Shown here piece by piece: positions 1-11,242 of a stretch of DNA of 64,000 nt. The notes below the pieces were generated by a model. It saw only the letters and a list, made by a program, of their open reading frames with translations. It searched no databases and was not told where the DNA came from. The position numbers were made by a program, and so were the translations under genes. Source of the DNA: Euryodendron excelsum. Taxonomy: Eukaryota > Streptophyta > Magnoliopsida > Ericales > Pentaphylacaceae. Positions within the stretch are counted from its first letter, which is position 1. Every line of letters starts with the position of its first letter. The DNA lies in contig CM065379.1 in assembly GCA_033060915.1 (NCBI GenBank), positions 23,191,318 to 23,255,317 on the forward strand. Reading direction: 5' to 3'.

Positions 1-339
1 GGGTGAGGCAGTTGGGGTGGTGTCCGGTGGTGGGGTGAAGTAATGAGGAGGTGTCGTGTGGTGTATGGGAGGTGATGGACAATGGTATTTAAGGACAAAA
101 ATGATGAAGAGAATGAGAGAGAGCGAAGAAAGAGGAGATGGGTTCGGCCATGGCAGACTTGGCAGTCTATTGTGTGGAGGAGGAGGAAGAAAATGGGGAA
201 GAAAAAATGAAAAAAAAAGTGAAAAATATAATTTGAGGGTGAAATTGTCTTTCTATGTCCTATTTTTTGGAAGAATACTTTTCCACTCAAGTCAATTCGT
301 GAGTATGTTAGAGCATCTCTCTAAAGTGGTTTAGTATGT

Positions 340-965
340 TAGAGCATCTCTAATGGGCTTTCTAAAGTGGTTCTTTTAGCTATTTAAGAGACTCACATCT
401 AATTTGTAGCTCCCAAGAGTTGGAGTTGAAAAGTGAGGGTAAAATTAAGTAACATTTATCACTGCTCCACCTAATCCAGTTGAGGCTTTATGGTCCATGT
501 TTGATGATTGAGTTTGTGCTTTGGGTTGGCGTTCCACATCAAGAACGTTTTGGTGTGTGAGTAAGTATTTAATGGTCATAGAATGCTCATAAAGGTTAGA
601 TCAATTTGTCGGTTGCTCTTGGGTTGCTATAAGAGAGAGAGAGAGAGAGAGCCAAACCTAGGAAATGACCCTCTAACGGGTTCTCTATATAGCTCTCTAT
701 TTTAAAGAGTTTTACTTTGGCTCACCAAATGTAGAGAGCCAAAAGTAGCCCTCTATACTTTATTTCACAATTCTCTCTCATTCTCTCTCCTCTTTTCTTT
801 CCCTCTTTTCTTGGAATGAGTGTTAAAAAAAGTTTACGAGGTGGCTAGTTAAAATAGAGAGTATGGTTGGAGTTTTTTTTTAAAAAGTGGCTAGCTAACG
901 TAGAGAATTGAGTTTTTATCTGTATTTTAACTAGCTATTTTGGAGAGTAGCGTTGGAGATGCTAC
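340..965. mobile_element. MITE-like element with GAGCATCTC termini
   Basis: The left side begins AGAGCATCTCTAATGG and the right side ends in an inverted relative, GCGTTGGAGATGCT. The interior contains several diverged copies of a CTAGCTATTTTAGAGAG-like motif in both orientations. This ending is common in plant non-autonomous DNA transposons lying near genes. A partial tandem copy of the left end lies just upstream (about 305-340). I could not define a clear target duplication, so the superfamily is open. Confidence 0.45.
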
Positions 966-1430
966 TCATGGTTAACTTTAACATATTCCATTCATTATGC
1001 ATATTAGTTCAAATTACAGAGAATTATGTCTTTATTTTTTATTTTTCACCATAGGGAGTTGATCTGGTTTTCCAAATTATAAATAGCTAAAGTGTAATTA
1101 TCCCAAATTATAAATATCTAAAATCTAGGAAGTCAGATAGGAATAAATTTATTAGAATGGAGCATATTCAATTACAGGTAAAGCGATGACTGCAATTTGT
1201 TGAGGCATTAAGATTTAACGGTAATTCTATATATTATTCTCTTGTGCTATTTGCAAGTAGGTTATGGGGAGATATAAAGATACTAATTAACATGATGTAC
1301 AAAATTTTTGAGGTCCAATTTATCGGTACTTGCAGGCGAAGTATTGCATTGGGCTACCATTTGTTTTTCACGTCAGTTTGATTGTAGGCGCATTCAAATT
1401 GGCTGAAGGTTAACTATATATGCACACTAA

Positions 1431-1432
1431 TC

Positions 1433-1471
<39 letters not shown>
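1431..1471. repeat. (CT)n microsatellite
   Basis: An almost pure TC/CT dinucleotide run of about 40 bp. A shorter GA run lies at about 631-651. Confidence 0.9.
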
Positions 1472-1476
<5 letters not shown>

Positions 1477-3631
1477 GATTATGCATATATATATTTTACA
1501 GCTAGTAGATTTTAGTCTGCGATGATGGTGCACTAATTATGTGCACAATTAGGTTCTATAGACCTAAAAGAACTAGGGGGTGATGAAGAAGAACCATTGC
1601 TTAAAATAGATTATTGCTTGTTTGTTGGACACGGCTTTAATTGTTTGTGCCCTTAAAATTGGTTATGAAATATAAGTTCCTTAGCTGCTATTTATTCAAC
1701 CTCCTGAACTGAAGATGCTTAGGCTTTGAACTTTAGAGAATTTATTTTAAAATTATATTTATTTATATATGAAGGGATATGTTGGAAAATAGGAGCATTT
1801 GTTTTCAATGTGCCCCATCAAAATTATGGGGTACACTTTAGTTGAGGTTCAAACTCAAAGTGGGCAGCCATGTGTTTGTGGTGGATTTGCTAAAGAAATT
1901 ATGGGGCACGCCGCCCTGCCAAAACACAAAATAGTATAAATTTGATTCGCATGCTTTTAGTTTAAAAATGTACTATTTTGTTTCTAATTTGCCTTAATAA
2001 TTCATCACTTCCGTTAGAGGGTTACGCCATGATATTTCAAAGAATAACTAGAATATAGTGATATTTCAAAATTATGGAGGGATGTCACTATAATTTGCCG
2101 TAATAATTTTAACTTTAAGGGTTTATATTTGTCACATCCCGTAACCTGGCTTATGCAGATTTAGGATACATGACCGTCTAGTAGCAATATTACCTAAGGC
2201 TGCATTACATAAATTGGCTGAACACCTGTGCATTATCATTTAAAATGATACATAATTGCGGAAGTAGAATTTTTTTTATAGTTTAAAACACAACTAGTGT
2301 CATACATGGCAAAGCTGTGCCTAATCCAAAACATAAATGTACATATGGGCCTATTTCAGACCGTCACGGTTATATTTGTTGACTCAAGGTTGATCCCCAT
2401 GTTGATTTTGATGATAACAAAACCATGTTGTTGCTATCTAATGATTTCAATTAAGTGTGCAGGTTAGATTATAATCATTTGATAATAAGAAAATAATTGA
2501 GTTGATCGGTTGAGTATCAAACAAAAAGATTACTTAGGCAATCTTATTCTTGAAGAGATTGAAGATACTCAAGGAGTTCAACAAGTATTCAAAAGAAGAA
2601 TGCAAGTGACTGAAGATCTTATGATGATTCAAGAAGTTATTCAATGAAACAAAGCACTCAAGCAAGATTATTTGAAGAGTATTCAAATTGACATGGAATC
2701 AATTATTGGAGACTAAAGTACAAATAGAAGCGCAAATACAACAAAGAATTTCAAGTAGACTTGAAGGCCGAAGAGCTAGCACCATACAAATATGGTTTAC
2801 ACTTTACTATGAAGACCCTCGATCCTCATGGCCATATCAAGTCCACTATATCATCATGTATGCTATGAACTTCTAAATTGGTTGATTGTTCTACTCTAAA
2901 TCTGAAAAATGCATTGAGGCATAAAGCATAAAAGAAAGGGGGAGCAACAAGTGGAAGCTTGTCAAGTAACAATGGAGAACTTGTCACATTGAAGATATTG
3001 AAGAACTTGTAGTGAGAAGCTTGTCAAGAAACAATAGAGACACTGAGTATGATGAGTTGACACATTCAGCAATCTCATAGTTGCAACCTCATTTAGATGA
3101 CTCTTACAAGACATGGAAACTCACCTTGAAGATTTGAAGATGTCTTGCAAGAATGGAAGAAGAAGAGAATCACTTAAAGACATGGAAGCTTTCTTAGAAG
3201 TTTTGAAGATGTCTTGAAATTATTGATAAGAAATCACAAGAGTTGGAAGCTTCATTGAAGATTATGTTGAAGTCTTGAATAGATGGAAGAAGTTATAGAA
3301 GAAATCAAGTTGATGAAGATCAAGCAAAGAAATTGAAGAAGTTCAAATAAGCATGAAATATCAATTGAAGAAAAGAGATCTCAAGTCTTGGAAGCTCTCT
3401 TGAAGATTTTGAAGAAGACTTAGATCAATGGAAGAAGTGATGTTGATTGAAGAACTCTAAATGTAATCAAAAGTGTATTGATTTCATCTTAAAGAGTTGA
3501 AGGTGTTTTTGAAGTCAACATGCCTTGAAGAAGTCTTTTCAAGCCTTAGAAACCTTAGTTGGATGATCCTTGAAGAGCTTGAAGACATTGAAGAAGATTG
3601 AAGAAATATTGCAAAAGTTAAGGATTTTGCT

Positions 3632-3880
3632 AAAAAGAGTCGACCCCTCAAGCAAAAGAGTCGACTCATTCAAACAGAGGCTGAAAATCTAATGGAACAT
3701 CAAAAGAGTCGACCTCTCACTCTAAAAGAGTCAACTCATTCAAACAGAGAATTGATTTTGCAATCTCAGATAAAAAGAGTCGACCTTTGGCATAAAAGAG
3801 TCGACTCATTTGGGCAGAGCCTTGAAAAATCTACTGAAACACAAAAAGAGTCGACTCCTGAAGCAAAGAGTCGACTCCCG
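3632..3880 (+). repeat. ~70 bp tandem repeat carrying paired GAGTCGAC sites
   Basis: Eight AAAAGAGTCGAC-type motifs lie at 3639, 3660, 3708, 3730 (mutated to GTCAAC), 3779, 3800, 3850 and 3870. They form four units repeating every 69-71 bp, each with two motifs 20-22 bp apart, about two helical turns. Several are the 10 bp palindrome GAGTCGACTC. The array lies about 100-340 bp upstream of the TATA box of this LTR, where U3 enhancer elements are expected. Confidence 0.85.
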
Positions 3881-3973
3881 ACACCAACGACTATATTTCT
3901 GACAGAAGTAATGGTGCGATCTGCCACCAAAACCACTCCCATACTTATCCAACGGCTAGAATCGATCCAAGGC

Positions 3974-3981
3974 TATATATA
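3974..3981 (+). promoter_or_regulatory. TATA box of the nested copia LTR
   Basis: TATATATA within GGCTATATATACAAG, downstream of the GTCGAC array. Position and context fit the U3/R boundary of an LTR promoter. Assignment is by motif only. Confidence 0.5.
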
Positions 3982-6900
3982 CAAGATCCTGAACACATAT
4001 CGGTGTAAGAAGAACATGAGAAAAACACAAGATTAAGAGCTACAAGTGAGATTTCATCTCCTACATCTTATACACTATTTTTATTTATTTGGGGGGTTCT
4101 TGAGTGAGCTGAAAATTTATTTATCTACTCTTTGAGAGAGAGTTATTCATTGTACCACCTTTATCTATTATTGGGTGGGTTTGTAAACTTGTGAGTTTGA
4201 GTGTTCTTGAGAAAAACACTTGTGAGTTTGAGTGTAGCTTGGAAAAAACACTTGTAAGTTTGAGTGAAGTTTAGACAAAATTACTCCTAAGTTTGAGAGA
4301 AGTTTGAACAAAATCTCTTGGGTTTTGAGAGCTTGGGGAAGAGCACTTGTAAGAGTGAGCTAGACACTTGGAGAAAAACTAGCAGCTGTGTAAGGAAGGT
4401 TTACATAGTGAAATACCTTTGAGAGGATCGAGAAAGAGAGGACGTAAGTAAGGTTTGGCCGAACCTCTATAAATTTGGTGTTCCTCATCTCTTTGCTTAC
4501 AATACTTGCTTGCATTACATTATATTATTTGTTTGCTTGGGTTATTAGTTTGATTGCTCACTGCTACATTGCTTAAATTGTTTTTAGTTGCATTGTTTGA
4601 TATAAATTCTATAAAACCCAATTCACCCCCCTCTTGGGTTGCCTACTTGGGCCAACAATATCATATATATTATTATAAACGTTAGGGTCCAACCCAAATA
4701 CACATAGCATAACATGAGCCCGTGAGCCATAGCTCAAAATCCACATATGACTTCCTCCTACGGCCTCTTGGATTGGCTACCTAAAAATATTTGACAAAAC
4801 GTAAGCTAATACTTAGTGAATAACAATGATGCATGAGCATGAAAATACCATGGACTAGCATTTATCTCTAATGTATAAAACAATAGATAAACGTTTATGC
4901 ATATAGAGTATGAACTTGAAAACGTGAAAGCATAGGCTTAAAATCATAGATAGCATAAGCATCATATTGAAACACTCTATTGTTTCAAAACATAATATCA
5001 TAAATGAGAGATGCAACGTATCTTTATTCGTGATAAAGCATAACATAACTTGTCACAAGTATTTGAACATATCTTGGTTCTTGTTCTAAAAGCATAAGTG
5101 TTCTACAACTAGACATATAAGTTAGGCTCTATAGTAACCCCCTTAGGTAATGCAACGACTCTTTAGGCCAAGGGACGTCTCTCAACATGTCAATAGTTTA
5201 TTTTACGTCCCGTACCGTAGGACTATCCGACTAGATTAAGGTTTTACCATGAAAGGATCTCGAGTTGAAGCCATAAATTGAAAATCTTGCATCTCTTTCA
5301 TGTAAGCATTCTAGTTTATGGGTTTCGATTCATAACATAAGTATAACTTGCATGCATTTTAAGGTATGACATTTGTACTTGAACATAAACATTTATGTAT
5401 TAAAAACATATGAAAATCATTGCATGATATGATGTTGAACTTAAAATATTTGACAAATAATAGGGTTTTACTCATGGTATATCGTTACTCACCTCTATCC
5501 TTGAGGATTGGTGCTAAACAAGAGTGTTCCTACACATAAAGTATATAGAAGCATTAAACACAAGACCCTAATGCAAAGCAAAAATCATAAAAGTTAGGGT
5601 TTGAAACATTAATCTCTTAACACCAGTTCATTCAACGCATCTCGTTCTCACTAGGTCAATTTCACTTGAAAATAGGTTTAAAGACCTTTAATTTGATGGG
5701 TCAATGGTCAAAAATACATTTCGAATACAAAAGGTACGTCCCATGGATAATGGATTAAAATTCCAAAACAAAGTTGTTGATAAAAATTGTGGGTCAACTA
5801 TAAAATTCAATATCTCACAATCTATAAGGAATTAGAATACAAAGTTTATATGGGTAGAAAGGTCTATAAGTCTATTTTCCAACGCTTCAAACAGTGCATC
5901 AATTTGAGTTTTTTAGAATAAGTTATGCCCATTTTACTAAATAGTGTCGGAGTTGTGCCCTGGGACAGTGCTACCAGATGCGCTAGGGCTGCGATTGGTG
6001 CAAACAAAATGGGTTTTTTTCCAACCAAAGTTCAATCAATCCTCTCCCAAACTCCTATAAACTCTACCAATGCTTTTAGGGTTCAAAGATTGACCCAGGA
6101 AGACTACAATATCTCAAAATGAAACTAAACCAACAAGTAAATCAAAGGGATTTAGGGGTTGAAATCTAAAACCTAACATGTCCAAATTTGGGAGTTTTCA
6201 ACCTGAATTCCCAATCCATCTATGGAAGCTTACAAACTCTCAATAACCAACTAATTGGGACTCAAAAGAGTCACCAAACACAGCTACAACACACAAGCAT
6301 ACATAAGGTTTGGGGTTCATGCCTTTCTCTCTCAAGCTTCAATCTCCTCGTAGCTCCCTTCCTCTTGAACTTTTTTTTTCCCTTCTCTTTTCCCTCTTCT
6401 TCTTCTCCTCTTCCTTCTTCCTTTCGCCTGAAGAGTGTGAGATTGTGTGTGTTTATTTCGGGTGTGAGGGCTAATAGAGAATGCACATAAGGAATAATCT
6501 ATGATCCTCATATACCAAGCTTACATTACAGAATAGGTCAACATTGATCTTAAAAAGAACTTGTGGCGGCGTCTACAGGGTTTAAATCTTGCGTATCTTG
6601 TGGCTGCGACATCCAGTGAGGTCAAGCGAAGTCTCCAACATATTTACACCCAATTTGTTTCTTCCATCGACATGTATCAAGGGTCGAGCGAGGGTCTATT
6701 GACAACCATCGACGTCTGGCGAAGTCTGACGAAGTTCCAAACAGAAATACCCTAATCTATTTCTTCCATTGATAGGTATCAAGGGTCTAGTGAGGGTCCA
6801 TCAAAGTCCAAAATTAATTATTTTAGGTATCATCTAAGACTCTCTTAGTATGAGCTCGGATGAATAGATATTAAGCACTTCTCAATTGTTTGTGATAGAC

Positions 6901-7005
6901 ACCCCAACAACCAAAATTACAAAGAATAAAATTCAACAGGAAATTTAGCTAGTTACATAATGTTATAGGTATTAATTCTAAAAAATAAAGGTTCGGGATA
7001 TTACA

Positions 7006-7020
7006 TCTTTCCCCCCTTAA
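7006..7020 (-). other. Polypurine tract of gypsy element A
   Basis: On the minus strand TTAAGGGGGGAAAGA directly precedes the TGTAATATCCC start of the 3' LTR. The plus-strand relative has the same arrangement at 20121-20135. This is the expected plus-strand primer site. Confidence 0.8.
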
Positions 7021-7079
7021 ATAATTTTGGTCTCCAAACTTGGTACAAACCACCATTCAAACAAAAAGGGATAAGATTA

Positions 7080-8404
7080 CCGAATCTTATGTTTCCGTTC
7101 CCATGTAGATTCCTCCCATGTGTGGTTCTGTCACAAAATTCGCACTAAAGGAATGACCTTGTTCCTAAGAACTTGGTCATGACGATCCAAAATTTCAATC
7201 GATTTTTCAACGTAACTCAAATCATCATTTACGGTTAAACGATAGTGATCAATCACATGCGTCGGGTCATGAACATACTTCCATAGCATTGAAACATGAA
7301 ATACATTGTGAACTTGCAAAAGTTCCAGTGGAAGAGCAATACGGTAGGCAACGGGTTCAACCCGTTCAAGAATTTCAAATGGTCCAATGTACCTTAAACT
7401 AAACTTTCCCTTCTTGTTGAAACGATTTATCCCCATAGAAGGAGATAACTTCAAGAATACATGGCTCCCTTCTTCAAACTCTAAGTCCCGTCTTCACACT
7501 TCCACATTACTCTTTTGGCGACTTTAAGCAGTTTGTAGTCATTGTTGAATTATCTTGATCTTGTTGATGGTCAGTTAGATAATCTCTGGCCCAAGATTCT
7601 TCCTCTCTCCAACTTCGGCCCAACAATTGGAGATCTACACTTCCTCCCATAAAGCGTTTTATAAGGTGCCATCCTAATGCTCGCGTGAAAACTATTGTTG
7701 TAGGTGAATTCCACTAATGACAAATGATCCTCCTAACTTCCCTGAAAGTCGAGGACACATAACCGCAACATGTCTTCTAATGTCTGAATGGTCCTTTCTG
7801 ATTGCCCATCAGTTTGTGGATGAAAGGTCGTGCTGAACTTCAATTCGGTACCTAAAGCCCTTTGCAAACTCTTTCAAAAGTTTGACACAAATCTCAAGTC
7901 TTAATCCGACACTATCGAAGCTGGCGTACTGTGCAGTCGAACAATCTCCGCAATGTAGAGGGTCACATACTTTGACAAAGAATAAGTAGTTTTCACTGAA
8001 AAAAATGTGTAGACTTGGTGAGGCGATCAACATTAACCCAAATAGCATCATAACCTCGAGACGATCTTGGCAGTCCCATGGCAAAATCCATGGTGATATG
8101 CTCCCACTTCCATTCTGGTCTCAGTAGAGGTTGTAGTAGTCCCGTCGGCCTTTGATGTTCTACCTTGACTTGTTGACAATGTAGGCATCATGTCACAAAT
8201 TCGGCTATCTCCCTCTTCATTCCTAGCCACCAAAATGTTTCCTCCAAAACTCGCGTCTCGACCTCGATTATGTCTGGTACACATAAACAGTCATTGAACT
8301 TTAGAGCTCCATTCTACAAGGTGAAGTCGGGCTTTGGTTTTATTCCTAACTCTTCATAAATCTCCTACAAGTATGGATCTTCATGCTGTCTTTGCTTTAC
8401 AACC
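7080..8404 (-). pseudogene. Ty3/gypsy integrase with C-terminal chromodomain, decayed (element A)
   Basis: Downstream part of the pol polyprotein of element A. The open piece 7131-7454 encodes the integrase C-terminal segment (RYIGPFEILERV, VHNVFHVSMLWKYV) and the start of the chromodomain (LDRHDQVLRNKVIPLVRIL). A TGA replaces the expected Trp just after this, and the reading continues to a TWE-type chromodomain end near 7085. Upstream, 7500-8400 holds fragments of the integrase zinc-binding and catalytic region, broken by stops and frameshifts. The same protein order appears in element B. Chromodomain gypsy elements (chromoviruses) use this domain in targeting chromatin. Not functional. Confidence 0.85.
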
Positions 8405-9593
8405 TCAATTAATGCTAGTTAGGTGATCATGACAGTGAGTATCATATCCATGCTTGGCGCGACAACCTTGATCTCTGCTCTCTCCAATTCGATGAACAAG
8501 GGTCATTGTGATGTAACCAGGCATGCTAGATTGGCAGTGGTCTTCTGGCTCAAGACATCGGCTAACATTCACCTTATCCGAATGGTACTGAATGAGAATG
8601 TCGTAGTCCTTGATCAACTCGAGCCATCTTATCTGTCTCATGTCCAGCTCCTTCTGTGTGAAAAGATACTTTAAACTCTTATGGTCGATGAAGATCACAC
8701 ATATGACTCCGTACAAATAGTGGCGCCAAATCTTCAAAGCAAACACGACAGTTGCTAATTCAAGATCATTGGTAGGGTAGTTCTTTTTATGCGGTCTCAA
8801 CTGTCTCAAGACATATGCAATCACATTGCCGTGCTGCATCAACACATATACTAGTCCTATATGCGAAGTGTCGCTGTAGATGGAAAACTCGTCAGTCCCA
8901 AAAGGTAAGGCTAGAATTGGTGCGGACACCAATCGGTTCTTCAATTCTTAGAAACTCCATTCCCTCTTCTCGTCCCCATTTGCATGGAATGTTCTTCTAG
9001 GTGAGCTACGTTAAAGGAGGTGCAATCTTGGAGAAATTCCCCAGAAATCTTTGATAATACCCAAGTAAGCCCATAAAACTTCTGACTTCGGTAACATTCA
9101 TTGGTCTTTGCCAATCCACAACGACTTTAACCTTCGAAGTATCAACGGACACTCCATCCATGCTGATGATGTGTCACAAAAATGCCACACTCAGTGGCCA
9201 AAATTCACACTTCTTCAATTTAGTATACAATCTCTTGTCTCGCAGAGTTTTGAGGACCATCCCTAAGTGGTGCTTATGATCTGCAAGACTTGTAGAGTGC
9301 ACCAAAATATCATGAATCAACATAATAAAAAAAATTCAAGGGTTTGAAAACCCGATTCATCAAATCCATGAATGCAATAGGTGCATTAGTAACTCTAAAT
9401 AGCATAACCAAAAATTTATAGTGGCCATATCTGGTTCGGAAAGCCATCTTCTCAACATCGCTAGCCTTGACCTTTGGTTGGTGATAACCCGACCTAGGTC
9501 AATCTTCAAAAATACTTGGGCATCTTGAAACTGATCAAATAAATCATCCACTCTTGGCAATGGGTATTTGTTCTTAATGGTGACCTTGTTCAA
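8405..9593 (-). pseudogene. Ty3/gypsy reverse transcriptase and RNase H, decayed (element A)
   Basis: The 8405-8944 frame encodes the RNase H domain: [20 protein letters not shown], then [28 protein letters not shown] and [13 protein letters not shown]. Between 8945 and 9593 the RT palm and fingers are present in pieces, including [20 protein letters not shown] at the start of the 9360-9593 frame. Element B shows the complete order of the same segments. Several stops and frameshifts make this copy inactive. Confidence 0.85.
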
Positions 9594-9596
9594 TTC

Positions 9597-10280
9597 CTAG
9601 TAGTCAATACACAATCTCATGATTCCATCTTTCTTTTTTACAAATAACACGAGAGCACCGCAAGGTGAGACACTAGGACGAATAAATCTATTTTCTAACA
9701 AGTCTTGGCGTTGAACTTTCAACTCTAGAGGGAACATACGGTAAGGAGCTTTGGAAATGGGTCTAATACCCAGATTAAGATCAATATTAAACTCAATTTT
9801 TCGATCCACTAAGGAACCAGGTAACTCATTAAGGAAGACATCAGAAAATTCTCGAACAACATAAATATCTTCCAAGGATGGCAGGAAAATGTGTGTGTCA
9901 ACAACGCTACACATGAATGCATGATTCCCTTTTTGGATTAAACAACGTGCTTGAACAGTTGAAATAAGATAAGGTGAAGACATTACACCAACTCCCTTGA
10001 ATACAAGCCCCGAGTGGGTGGAAGGATGAAACACGACTCGTTTAAGTTCACAATCAATGATAGCACGTTGAGAGGACAACCAATTCATTCCTAAGATGAC
10101 ATCGAAGCTATGCATTTCTAGAGGAATAAGATTTACAAACATGGGCATATCATTAACAAGAACCTCATAAGAATTGTAAATCCTATCACATAACATAGAA
10201 TCCCCAGATAGCAACGATACAATTAAAACATAATTAAGAGGTACCGGAGATGTATGTAAGTATTGAGTAAAAAGGCATGA
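9597..10280 (-). pseudogene. Ty3/gypsy aspartic protease C-terminal part to RT N-terminus (element A)
   Basis: A 205-codon open frame (9597-10214) runs from the end of the retroviral-type protease (LGMNWLSSQRAIIDC) to the RT N-terminus (PYRMFPLELKVQRQDLLENR, GALVLFVKKKDG). The protease active-site DSG region is missing: the reading frame runs only a short way upstream, to about 10280, before sequence switches abruptly to LTR. Gag, PBS and part of the protease are therefore deleted in this element. Confidence 0.85.
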
Positions 10281-11242
10281 GACAAAATGAAGCTAAACCA
10301 ATAAGTAAATCAAAAAGATGTAGGGATTGAAATCTCAAATCTGACATGTACAAATTTTGGAGTTTTAAACCCTAACTCCCAATCCATCTATAGAAGCTTA
10401 CAAACTCTCAAGATCTAACTAATTGGGACTAAAAGGAGTCACCAAACACAACTACAACACACAAGCATACATAAGGTTTGGGGTTTATACCTTTCTCTCT
10501 CAAGCTTTTCAAGCTCCAACAATGGTGGCTTCTTGTGGGGGTTGAGCTTCTCAAGCTTCAATCTCCTCTTAGCTTCCTTCCTCTTGATCTTCTTCTTACC
10601 CTTCTCTTTTCCCTCTTCCTTCTCCCTTTCGGCTGAAGAGTGTGCGAGTGTGTGTGTTTATTTCGGGTATGAGGGTTAATAAGGGATACACATAGGGAAT
10701 AATCTTATGATCCTCGTATACCAAGCTTACATTACAACATAGGTCAACATTGACCTTAAAAAAAAACTTACGGCGGCATCCCTAATTTTAAATTTCGCGT
10801 ATCTTGCGACCACGACGTCCAGCGAGGTCCAACGAAGTCTCCAGCAGATTTACACCCAATCTGTTTCTTCTATCGACAGGTATCTAGGGCCCAGCAAGGG
10901 TCTATCGACATTTGGTGAAGTCTAGCGAAGTTCCAAACAGAAATACCTCAATCTGTTTCTTCCATCAACATATATCGAGGGTCTAACAAGGGTCCATTGA
11001 TGTTTAGCAAAGGTCCATCGATGTCTAGTGAGGGTCCATCGAAGTCCAAAATTGACTATTTTAAGTATCATTCAAGACTCTCTTAGCATGAGGTTGGATG
11101 AATAGGCATTAAACACATCCCAAACACTTGTGATAAACACCCTAACAACTAAAATTATAAGGAATAAAAATCGACATGAAATTTAGGCAATTACATGATG
11201 TTACATACATTAATTCTAAAAATAGAGGTTCGGGATATTACA
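10281..11242 (-). repeat. Truncated 5' LTR of gypsy element A
   Basis: On the minus strand it starts TGTAATATCCCGAACC at 11242 and matches the first ~0.95 kb of the related LTRs, then is joined directly to protease coding sequence. The joint lies in TTCATTT, which occurs both in the LTR (GCTTCATTTTGAG) and in pol (ATTCATTTGTCTC), so a microhomology-mediated deletion is the simplest explanation. It carries a degenerate CATCGATG/TATCGACA motif array at about 10860-11060. Confidence 0.8.

Larger units (their letters stand above)
1..2129. other. AT-rich spacer, no gene seen
   Basis: No convincing coding region. The 92-codon open frame near the left edge has low-complexity purine-rich composition and no recognisable domain. 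The stretch holds a MITE-like element (separate entry), a GA microsatellite near 631-651, a CT microsatellite near 1431-1471, and otherwise unremarkable AT-rich DNA up to the first LTR at 2130. Confidence 0.6.
2377..4657 (+). mobile_element. Nested Ty1/copia-type solo LTR
   Basis: A 2,281 bp sequence starting TGTTGACTCAAGG and ending GGGCCAACA interrupts the gypsy LTR. It is flanked by a near-perfect 5 bp duplication, ATATT at 2372-2376 and ATATC at 4658-4662. The 3' end, with a CACCCCCCTCTTGGGTTG block just before the terminal CA, resembles large copia (SIRE/Maximus-type) LTR ends. A TATATATA box lies at 3974-3981. There is no coding region and no PBS or PPT, so it reads as a solo LTR left by LTR-LTR recombination. 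The family assignment is inference; the boundaries are seen. Confidence 0.7.
2130..7005 (-). repeat. 3' LTR of gypsy element A, split by a nested solo LTR
   Basis: Read on the minus strand this LTR starts TGTAATATCCCGAACC (at 7005) and ends GGGATGTGACA (at 2130), matching the plus-strand LTRs at 13033-15431 and 26689-29043 over their length. Removing the nested element at 2377-4657 leaves about 2.6 kb, close to the 2.4 kb of the relatives. A polypurine tract lies immediately internal to it. It contains a degenerate array of ATCGA/GTCGA-type short inverted motifs near 6600-6800, in the same place as arrays in the related LTRs. Confidence 0.85.

Noticed and set aside
56..334. 92-codon frame at the left edge
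   Set aside because: Purine-rich low-complexity translation with no recognisable domain or neighbour support.
6188..6490. Opposed ~70-100 codon frames
   Set aside because: Part of a gypsy LTR; low-complexity CT-rich sequence explains both.
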